Assembly (NCBI GenBank): GCA_030672805.1
Contig: DAOVFR010000024.1
Location: forward strand, 1-15,901
Length of the DNA stretch: 15,901 nucleotides
Direction of reading: 5' to 3'
Origin: Candidatus Krumholzibacteriota bacterium
Lineage (GTDB): Bacteria; Krumholzibacteriota; Krumholzibacteriia; Krumholzibacteriales; Krumholzibacteriaceae
Each line of letters starts with the position of its first letter. Position 1 is the stretch's first letter. The notes under the pieces are model-generated. The model worked only from the letters and a program-made list of their open reading frames with translations, did no database searches and had not been told where the DNA came from. Shown piece by piece: positions 1 to 5,932 of the stretch. Made by a program: the position numbers and the translations under genes.

Positions 1-2
1 TT

Positions 3-182
3 GATGATCCCTGGGGCCTCGACATAGATGCCCAGGGGAATCTCTGGGTGGCGGACAATGACAAACAGAGGGTGGCCCAAAGCCAGCCTGACGGTACCAT
101 CCTCAAGGCATTTTCCGAGAAAAACCGGAAATATAGCAGTATTACCGTTATATATAATGGGAAGATCGGCGACCGGGGGGCC
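3..182 (+). pseudogene. NHL-repeat (beta-propeller) gene fragment, 5' end outside window
   Basis: The frame is open from the window edge. Its first residues give a clear NHL blade (PWGLDIDAQGNLWVADN, then PDGTIL), the pattern of secreted or periplasmic beta-propellers. After about residue 40 the similarity ends and the sequence becomes AT-richer (about 121-160), as expected of non-coding DNA, yet no stop codon occurs before the methyltransferase that follows in the same frame. It may be the worn 3' end of a propeller gene that lost its stop, or a true fusion. A secreted propeller joined to a cytoplasmic DNA-repair enzyme would be odd, so I favour decay. Most of the gene lies to the left of the window, so this is uncertain. 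Confidence 0.5.
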
Positions 183-713
183 ATGGCCAAAATGAAGAAA
201 AATCAAGACACTATCGCGTACTCGGTCTTCTCGTCAGGCAGGTGGAGAATCGGTGTCGCGACAAGCCCGGCCGGGCTCATCCGTGTCATGTTCCCCCTGC
301 CAAGCGTGCAGTCATTCCTCAAGGATCTCACCCGCCGTTTCCCCGGCGCCGGGATCGAGATGAACAACCGCCGGCTCGCCCCGGCCGTAAAACAGCTCAA
401 GGCATACCTGAACCGCCGGGCCACGTGTTTCGACCTCGATACCGATCTCGGTGTTACGCCTTTCCAGCGCAGGGTCCTCGAGGAAACAGCAGGGATACCG
501 TATGGAGAAACGAGGAGTTACGTTGAGATTGCGCGAAGTATCGGGCATCCGAAGGCGTCCCGCGCGGTGGGAGCCGCCCTCCATATAAACCCTCTGCCGA
601 TCGTCATACCGTGCCACAGGGTGATAGGCTCCGACGGCTCGCTCGTGGGATTCAGCGGCGGGCTGCGCCTCAAGGCCGCTCTTCTCAAGCTCGAGGGGAC
701 GACCCTGCCTTGA
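183..713 (+). CDS. ogt: methylated-DNA--[protein]-cysteine S-methyltransferase (Ogt/MGMT family)
   Basis: This is a suicide DNA-repair protein that moves the alkyl group from O6-alkylguanine (and O4-alkylthymine) to its own cysteine. From ATG 183 it has 176 residues, normal for the family. The N-terminal RNase-H-like domain spans about residues 10-85 and the DNA-binding, catalytic domain about 90-172. The active site is NPLPIVIPCHRVIG with acceptor Cys144; the motif before it, with SRAVG at 126-130, matches the Arg-finger and Asn-hinge region, and a GGLRLK segment follows. I chose ATG 183 because it gives family length and has a G-rich stretch just upstream; ATG 192 is also possible. The same frame continues upstream into an NHL fragment. 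It converges on the TlpA-like gene, with 21 bases between the two stop codons. Confidence 0.9.
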   Translation: MAKMKKNQDTIAYSVFSSGRWRIGVATSPAGLIRVMFPLPSVQSFLKDLTRRFPGAGIEMNNRRLAPAVKQLKAYLNRRATCFDLDTDLGVTPFQRRVLEETAGIPYGETRSYVEIARSIGHPKASRAVGAALHINPLPIVIPCHRVIGSDGSLVGFSGGLRLKAALLKLEGTTLP

Positions 714-734
714 TCGTTGAGCGCTCACGGGAGA

Positions 735-1661
735 TTATTTCTCGGCTAGCAGATCCCTGACCGCCTTGTCGAGCATCTCTCCCCTGAGACCCTTCTGCCG
801 GATGATACCACTGCGATCCAGCAGGAAGGTGGCCGGTATTGAGTTCACCGCGTACCGCTGGCCCACACCACCCATCCATCCCTTGCCGTCGAAGACCTGC
901 GGCCATGGAAGGTTCTGCTCCTTTACAAAGCTCGTGAAGGCGGCCCCGTCATTGTCGAGCGAAATGGCGATGATCTCGAAGCCTTTCTTGTTGTACTTGC
1001 CGTATACTCGCTTTACGTTCGGCAGCTCCTGCTTGCACGGCATGCACCATGATGCCCAGAAGTCGAGTAGAACTACTTTTCCCCTGTAGTCGGCCAGCTT
1101 GATCCGTTTGCCTTCCGTCGTTACCGCCGAGAACTCGATGGCGGGGAACCCGATCTTCAGTTTCTTCAGGGTCCCGATGCGCGCAAGCTCCTTCGAAGCC
1201 GCTTTCCGAACCCTCGGGTCGATCCTTCTTCCTGAATCCACGAGCTCCCGGTAGATCCTCGCCGCGGTATCGAAGTTCTCGAGGGAGACGTGGCACCCGG
1301 CGAGAATCACCTTCGCGACAGCAAGCTCCGATGCCGGTTTCCCCGCTCTCATCCCGAGAAATGACCCGAGATGCCTGACGGCGTCCTCGAACCTGCCGAT
1401 GCGTGAGTAGATCTGGCCGAGCGTTAAATGCGCATCGGCCGCTTCCGGTGCATCCGGATACTTCTTCAGAAACCCTCCAAATCGTGACTCGACAAGATCG
1501 GTATAGGCAACCGGCGACATCGTCCTGTTTTTCATCGCGGCCTTGAGCTCGCCGATGATCGACCTGTATTCACCGGCCGCATCGGCCCTCGCATTCACAG
1601 TCCCGCCGCACAGCACGGCGGCCGCGAGCGCTGTGAGAAAATACGAACGGATACTCTTCAC
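735..1661 (-). CDS. TlpA-like thioredoxin-fold protein with helical TPR-like N-terminal half, exported
   Basis: This is a predicted periplasmic thiol-disulfide oxidoreductase of 308 residues. GTG at 1661 is the start because AAAGGA sits about 6 bases upstream and the protein then opens with a signal peptide (residues 1-26, cleavage after ARA). There is no good lipobox around Cys18. Residues about 65-145 form helical repeats resembling TPRs (ADAHLTLGQIYSRIGRFEDA). The AhpC/TSA-TlpA domain follows from about 170, with the redox motif WASWCMPC (Cys206, Cys209) and the cis-proline segment SIPATF (Pro276). The gene lies 79 bases downstream of the DUF1573 gene on the same strand and is probably co-transcribed with it. 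That makes it a candidate redox partner for the UGC site of that protein. The exact substrate is unknown. Confidence 0.85.
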   Translation of the reverse strand: MKSIRSYFLTALAAAVLCGGTVNARADAAGEYRSIIGELKAAMKNRTMSPVAYTDLVESRFGGFLKKYPDAPEAADAHLTLGQIYSRIGRFEDAVRHLGSFLGMRAGKPASELAVAKVILAGCHVSLENFDTAARIYRELVDSGRRIDPRVRKAASKELARIGTLKKLKIGFPAIEFSAVTTEGKRIKLADYRGKVVLLDFWASWCMPCKQELPNVKRVYGKYNKKGFEIIAISLDNDGAAFTSFVKEQNLPWPQVFDGKGWMGGVGQRYAVNSIPATFLLDRSGIIRQKGLRGEMLDKAVRDLLAEK

Positions 1662-1740
1662 AATGATTCCTTTCAGAACAAGAGGTGCACCTCCATCCCG
1701 TACGGCGCACCCCGGAAACATTCACATACCCTTTGGTCCG

Positions 1741-2814
1741 TTACTTCTTTTCCTCTCGCGTTTTTATCGTGCGCACGGTACCGGAAATCGGCAGCTCTAT
1801 CTTCTCGAACCCGGGATAGTTGGTGCGGATCGTCAGCGTCGCCATGTACCGGGCCATCGTCGAGGGGGGACGGATCCGTACAGTGCCGGCGTATACACGC
1901 CCCGGCTGAACCTCGCGCAGGTTGACCGTAACATCGCCCCTGTCCGGTGTTACATCGAGCACTTTCAGGGAATCGCCCCGGGCGGCGATCACCCTGAAAG
2001 TCTTATCGAACGATTTGCTCGTCCCCTCGGGAACCCTCATCTGGGGAAGGTAGATCGTGCTTGGATGGACCTCTACGTCAGGTGTGACCGTGAGCCGTAC
2101 GATCAGCTTCTTCTCCCTTAGATGTTCGAAATCTGTTGTAAGGATAAGATCGCTGTAGTAGAAGCCCGGCGGAATTTGATCCTTCTTCCATACCTTCAGG
2201 CTGTATTTCTTCCCTCTTTCGAGCTCGGTCACCTTGACGCCGAGCTTATCCTTCATGTTCCCGGCGTCCCTGTTCTTCTCGTTCCAGCGTGAACCGGTGA
2301 TTAGGATCGGGGTCTCGAGCCGGTTCGTCAGGATGGTTTCCATCTGCATGTCGTCATCGACGAATCCGGTGAGGGCGAGTCTCCTGGAAACGTCGAACAC
2401 CTTGGTTACGGTCCCGGAGACGCTGAGTATAACCTTCTTCTTCTCCGGGTCGTTCGTCGTGACGGTGAACCGTTTTGTGAACCTGCCCGTGGAATGGATC
2501 TTCTTTCCGGTAATCTTGACATCGATTTTTCCCTCCTGCCCGGGAGGGATGACCTTGTCGTAATCGGCCACGGCGCAGCCTCACCCAGGTCTTACATTTA
2601 TAATGTGAAGCTCCCCGATGCCGTTGTTACGGATCGTATATGTGTGTTCAATGTCGGCACCCTCGTAAAACTCCCCGACTTCCGCCTTCTCTTTCCTGAC
2701 GAAGAACTTCGGGGGCGCGTCGCCTTTCTTCGAGTACACACCGGAAGATACGAGGAGCGCGACTGCCAGTGTTCCCACAACGGCCAGCATTACAAATCTC
2801 GACATTCGATCCAT
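1741..2814 (-). CDS. DUF1573-family exported protein with in-frame TGA, candidate selenoprotein
   Basis: One frame of 358 codons runs from ATG 2814 to the stop at 1741, interrupted only by TGA at 2583-2581 (codon 78). The start has AAGGGAG a few bases upstream. Residues about 8-27 form a signal peptide or N-terminal membrane segment. DUF1573 begins at about 35 (EVGEFYEGADIEHTYTIRNNG) and should reach a conserved Cys-Gly-Cys. Here the reading is NVRP-G-TGA-G-C-AVADYDKVIPPG, so TGA stands precisely at the first Cys with no frame change. The remaining 279 residues keep full similarity to the family and form two or three Ig-like beta domains, so the part after TGA looks maintained. Read-through as selenocysteine would give a U78-G79-C80 site. 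A nonsense mutation or base-call error (TGC to TGA) is the alternative. The TlpA-like gene follows. Confidence 0.7.
2530..2571 (-). promoter_or_regulatory. possible SECIS hairpins just downstream of the in-frame TGA
   Basis: Two overlapping, mutually exclusive hairpins lie within 51 bases after TGA 2583-2581 on the minus strand. The near one pairs GTGGCC (2571-2566) with GGTCAT (2554-2549), including two G-U pairs, around an 11-base loop starting with G. The far one pairs TCCCTCC (2549-2543) with GGAGGGA (2536-2530), 7 bp, around the loop CGGGCA. Bacterial SECIS elements are stem-loops soon after UGA with a G in the first two loop positions, and both hairpins meet that. Their loop distances (about 15 and 38 bases) sit at the edges of the usual range. 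The far stem encodes PPGQEG, a conserved protein motif, so coding constraint may explain it. Confidence 0.35.
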
Positions 2815-2980
2815 GTCGCTCCCTTCCTGTTCCGAGATCTATCCGAACCGGCGCCTGCAGTCTGACACCGGCACCCATTACGGTTCCATCTAAACAAAAA
2901 CCCGACTCCCATGTTGCGTCCGCATCCCGAGAGGCCGGCATGGGGAATCGGTGAATCCGATATTCCGTTTCTGCCTATAT

Positions 2981-2986
2981 ATTATA
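2981..2986 (-). promoter_or_regulatory. candidate -10 box for the DUF1573-TlpA operon
   Basis: On the minus strand the hexamer reads TATAAT, a perfect match to the sigma-70 -10 consensus, in an AT-rich stretch about 165 bases upstream of ATG 2814. No good -35 box lies at 16-18 bases; the best match is GGAACA, 3 of 6. The surrounding TA-rich repeats also allow plus-strand readings, so direction is uncertain. Confidence 0.3.
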
Positions 2987-3039
2987 TAGTAAACAAACCC
3001 TCTTGTTCCATATATTTTTACCCCGCATTCCCGTTCTTG

Positions 3040-3069
3040 CCCCGTGACGGGGACATATTCCCCAATGTC
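3040..3069 (+). repeat. overlapping inverted repeats in the nifS-like leader
   Basis: Three overlapping stems can form: CCCCG (3040-3044) with CGGGG (3048-3052); GGGGA (3049-3053) with TCCCC (3059-3063); and GACAT (3052-3056) with ATGTC (3065-3069). They compete for the same bases, and a T-rich run follows at 3077-3100. This could be a REP-like element or an attenuator-like leader. Only one copy is present in the window, so neither can be shown. Confidence 0.35.
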
Positions 3070-3207
3070 TTCGGCGATTTTTCTTTTTTTTCGTCTTTTT
3101 ATACTTTACATTGTTCCTGATATACAAGGTCATGTATCCGCCTTCTGCTGTGCCGCTGCGGCATACGATCCATTCAGCGCCGTACCGGCATGCATGGAGC
3201 GAAGATA

Positions 3208-4392
3208 ATGAATCCCGGGAAAAGCAAAAATCTGATTTACGCCGACCGGATCGCCGCTTCTCCGGTCCGGGAGGAAGCTTTAGATGTCATGATCCCCCTG
3301 CTCGGCGAAGGGTTCGGGAACCCTCAAAGCGTCCACATGCGGGGGCAGAAGGCGGCGGAGGTCCTCGGCATTGCACGCGAGCAGGCTGCGGCCCTCGTCG
3401 GAGCGAAGCCGGAAGAGGTCGTGTTCACCGCTACAGGCTCCGAGGCCAATAACATGGCGATAAAGGGGATAGCCCGCGGCCGCAGGGAAAAGTCGAACCG
3501 TATCGTCGTCTCCGCCATCGAACACCTGTCCGTGCTGAAGCCGGCAATGACATTGAAAAAGGAGGGCTTCGAACTCGTCACGCTGCCCGTCGACGGTGAC
3601 GGGCTCGTCATGATGGACAGCCTGAAAGAGGCGCTCGAGGGCGGTGCGGCACTCGTGTCGATCACGCAAGCAAGCACCGAGATAGGAACGATCGAACCGA
3701 TCGCCGAGCTCGCCGCACTTTGCAGGGAGGCGGATGTTCCGGTGCATACCGATGCCTGGGGCACCGCGGGAAACATCGCAATAGACCTCGAAACGCTCAA
3801 TGTTCATGCGCTGACGCTCGCGGGGCAGAACTTCGGCGGCCCGCCGGGTGCTGCCGCGCTGGTCATACGGCGCGGAGTGCCGCTCAGACCGATCGTGGAA
3901 GGCGGCGTCCAGGAGCGAAATCTGCGCGCCGGCCAGGAGAATATACCGGCGATCGCCGGAATGGGCGCAGCCGCCGAGCTCGCCGCAGGAGAGCTTGACA
4001 GGCGGGCCCGCGACCTCGCACCGATCAGGGACGCCCTTATTTCGAGGCTTCCCGCGGCTATCGAGAGCGTCGTCGTTACCGGCCACCCGAACCGCCGTCT
4101 TCCGAACCACGCCAGCTTCTGCATCGAATACATCGAGGGGGAGGCCATGTTGCTGCTCCTCGATACCAGGGGAATCATGGCATCGAGCGGCTCGGCCTGT
4201 ACGTCCAGGGCTCTCAAGGGAAGCCACGTCCTGGATGCCCTGGGTCTCGATGCCGCCACCGCGCAAGGCTCCATCGTCTTTTCCCTTGGAATGGAAAACA
4301 GCATGGAAGATATCGATTTCCTCATCTCCGAGTTACAGCCGATCGTCTCGCGGCTCCGCGAGATGTCGCCTCTTTACAAAAAAAGGAAGTAG
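3208..4392 (+). CDS. NifS/IscS-like fold-type I protein lacking the PLP-binding lysine
   Basis: The protein has 394 residues and aligns end to end with cysteine desulfurases, which form Cys persulfide and alanine from cysteine using PLP. ATG 3208 is chosen because GGAG lies 8 bases upstream. The pre-catalytic His106 (SAIEHLS), Asp182 and the persulfide loop SSGSACTS (Cys331) remain. However, the family motif SGHK is AGQN here: His becomes Gln207 and the Schiff-base Lys becomes Asn208 (codon AAC at 3829-3831). The Gln that contacts PLP (family DATQ) is Gly185, and the N-terminal NAAT motif reads RIAAS. The matching E. coli IscS residues are His104, Asp180, Gln183, Lys206 and Cys328. It is unlikely to perform normal desulfuration; a sulfur-carrier or partner role is possible. 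It sits 2 bases before the nifU-like gene. Confidence 0.85.
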   Translation: MNPGKSKNLIYADRIAASPVREEALDVMIPLLGEGFGNPQSVHMRGQKAAEVLGIAREQAAALVGAKPEEVVFTATGSEANNMAIKGIARGRREKSNRIVVSAIEHLSVLKPAMTLKKEGFELVTLPVDGDGLVMMDSLKEALEGGAALVSITQASTEIGTIEPIAELAALCREADVPVHTDAWGTAGNIAIDLETLNVHALTLAGQNFGGPPGAAALVIRRGVPLRPIVEGGVQERNLRAGQENIPAIAGMGAAAELAAGELDRRARDLAPIRDALISRLPAAIESVVVTGHPNRRLPNHASFCIEYIEGEAMLLLLDTRGIMASSGSACTSRALKGSHVLDALGLDAATAQGSIVFSLGMENSMEDIDFLISELQPIVSRLREMSPLYKKRK

Positions 4393-4394
4393 CA

Positions 4395-4985
4395 ATGGCG
4401 CTCTACAGCGACAAGGTCATGGATCACTTCATGAATCCGCGGAATATCGGGGATCTCGAGAGCCCGGACGGAATCGGCGAGGTTGGAAACCCGTTATGCG
4501 GCGACATGATGACCTTCATGATCAAGGTCAAGGACGGTCGGATCGAGGACGTGAAGTTCAAGACGTTCGGGTGCGGCGCCGCCATCGCCGTATCGAGCAT
4601 GGTAAGCGAGATGGCGATCGGCAAGACCCTCGGCGAAGCGATGAAGATCACAAATGACATGGTGGCCGCAGAGCTTGGCGGTCTGCCGAAGAACAAGATG
4701 CACTGTTCCAACCTCGGGGCCGACGCGCTGCGAAAAGCTGTCGAGAATTACCTGGAAGGTCTTAAGACCGGCGAGAAGGCGAGACCGAAGGCAGCCGCCG
4801 CGAAAAAGGGCAAGCTTAAGCATTGCCCTTACTGCGATGCGCCGCTTGACAGCACGCTGCCGTTCTGCCTCAAGTGCAAAGGTGAATTGATTCAATGCCC
4901 CGGGTGCGGAACGACCTATTCGCCGAATCTCGATATATGCCCCAGCTGCGGAGAGAAAAAGGGCAGCAAGGAAACCACCAAGTAA
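4395..4985 (+). CDS. nifU: NifU/IscU-type Fe-S scaffold with C-terminal double zinc ribbon
   Basis: The 196-residue protein opens with a complete IscU/NifU-N scaffold domain (about 1-122), on which Fe-S clusters are assembled before transfer to client enzymes. The cluster ligands are Cys35 with Asp37 (NPLCGD), Cys60 (FGCGAA) and Cys104 (MHCSNLG). After an Ala/Lys-rich linker (125-142) come two CX2C...CX2C zinc ribbons: Cys144/147/158/161 and Cys168/171/182/185. Standard IscU ends near 128 residues and NifU normally continues into a [2Fe-2S] and an Nfu domain, so this tail is unusual. ATG 4395 follows the nifS-like stop by 2 bases, with AGGAAG inside the upstream gene's end, indicating coupled translation. 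Its end overlaps the open frame of nadA. Confidence 0.9.
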   Translation: MALYSDKVMDHFMNPRNIGDLESPDGIGEVGNPLCGDMMTFMIKVKDGRIEDVKFKTFGCGAAIAVSSMVSEMAIGKTLGEAMKITNDMVAAELGGLPKNKMHCSNLGADALRKAVENYLEGLKTGEKARPKAAAAKKGKLKHCPYCDAPLDSTLPFCLKCKGELIQCPGCGTTYSPNLDICPSCGEKKGSKETTK

Positions 4986-5914
4986 GGAAGCGCGCCATCA
5001 CAAGTCCCGCACAGGAACTCATCGAACGGATCGCGGAGCGCAAGAGAGAGACCGGGGCCGTCATCCTCGCGCACAACTACCAGCCTCCCGGGATCCAGGA
5101 CATCGCCGATCACCTCGGCGATTCGCTCGACCTGAGCCGCCTTGCACAGCGGATTCCGGAACGTGTCATCATCTTCTGCGGCGTCCTCTTCATGGCGGAA
5201 ACCGCCGCGATCCTGTCGCCCGGCAAAACGGTGATCCTTCCCGAACCGTCGGCCGGGTGCCCGATGGCCGACATGATCACGCCGGAGGACCTTGCCTCGC
5301 TCAAACAGCGTCACCCTGCCGCGGAGATCGTTATGTACGTCAATTCGACCGCGGAGGTGAAAGCGTTGACGGATATCTGCTGCACCTCGGCGAACGCCGC
5401 CAAGGTGATCGAATCGATCCCGGAGGACCGGGAGATCATCTTCGGTCCGGACAGGTTTCTCGGGGGCTGGGTCTCCGCCCGTACCGGCCGCGACCTGATC
5501 CTGTGGAATGGATACTGCCCATCGCACCAGAAGATTCTCCCGGAGCAGATTCAGAAGCTCAAGAGACAATATCCCGATGCGAAGGTCATGGTCCACCCCG
5601 AGGTGCCTCCCGCCGTTGCAGCCGAGGCGGACGCGGTCCTCGGCACCGGAGGAATGCTGCGCTTCGCGGGAGAAAGTGAAAGCAACACCTTCATAATCGG
5701 CACCGAAACCGGCATGGTCTATCGCCTGGAGAAGGAGTATCCCGGCAAAACGTTCATCCCCGCGTCCCCCCATGCCATCTGTCCGAACATGAAGAAGATA
5801 TCACTCGAGAAAATCCTGGCCTCCCTCGAAACACTGTCCCCCGCAGTTACCGTCGCCGCCGAAACGGCCGAACGGGCCCGTGGGGCTATCAGGCGGATGA
5901 TCGAGATCGGTTGA
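4937..5914 (+). CDS. nadA: quinolinate synthase NadA
   Basis: NadA condenses iminoaspartate with dihydroxyacetone phosphate to form quinolinate in NAD biosynthesis, using a [4Fe-4S] cluster. All three ligands are present: Cys108 (SAGCPMAD), Cys194 (NGYCPSHQ) and Cys282 (HAICPNMKK), with the N-terminal AHNYQ motif. The start is a problem. Family alignment puts it near 4997-5010, but no ATG, GTG or TTG occurs in frame there. In-frame candidates lie upstream, inside the nifU-like gene: ATG 4937 (used here, 325 residues, no clear ribosome-binding site), GTG 4904 and ATG 4895. An ATC codon at 4997 follows AAGGAAG at good spacing and might act as a rare start. Placement after Fe-S assembly genes suits an Fe-S client enzyme. 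No nadB or nadC is visible nearby. Confidence 0.93.
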   Translation: MPQLRREKGQQGNHQVRKRAITSPAQELIERIAERKRETGAVILAHNYQPPGIQDIADHLGDSLDLSRLAQRIPERVIIFCGVLFMAETAAILSPGKTVILPEPSAGCPMADMITPEDLASLKQRHPAAEIVMYVNSTAEVKALTDICCTSANAAKVIESIPEDREIIFGPDRFLGGWVSARTGRDLILWNGYCPSHQKILPEQIQKLKRQYPDAKVMVHPEVPPAVAAEADAVLGTGGMLRFAGESESNTFIIGTETGMVYRLEKEYPGKTFIPASPHAICPNMKKISLEKILASLETLSPAVTVAAETAERARGAIRRMIEIG

Positions 5915-5932
5915 GGCCCGCAGGCAGGTTCC

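Larger units (their letters stand above)
2815..3207. other. 393-bp divergent intergenic region between the DUF1573 and nifS-like genes
   Basis: No convincing gene is present. The middle (about 2960-3120) is much more AT-rich than its neighbours, as expected of promoters firing both ways. It holds a perfect TATAAT on the minus strand (2986-2981), a cluster of alternative GC-rich hairpins (3040-3069) and a T-rich run (3077-3100). The last 80 bases before the nifS-like gene contain a short TGCC/GGCA inverted repeat around 3151-3163 and the GGAG ribosome-binding site at 3196-3199. Confidence 0.6.

Noticed and set aside
718..727. Palindrome TGAGCGCTCA between the convergent repair and TlpA-like genes as a terminator
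   Set aside because: Only 5 bp per arm with no loop and no T-run on either strand; too short to claim.
1741..2814. Frameshift splitting the DUF1573 gene into two genes
   Set aside because: The two halves are in exactly the same frame; the only interruption is the TGA codon, so a frameshift is not needed.
3280..4266. Long minus-strand open frame opposite the nifS-like gene
   Set aside because: It lies wholly inside a gene with clear family similarity, and its predicted protein has no recognisable domain; it results from GC-rich codon use.
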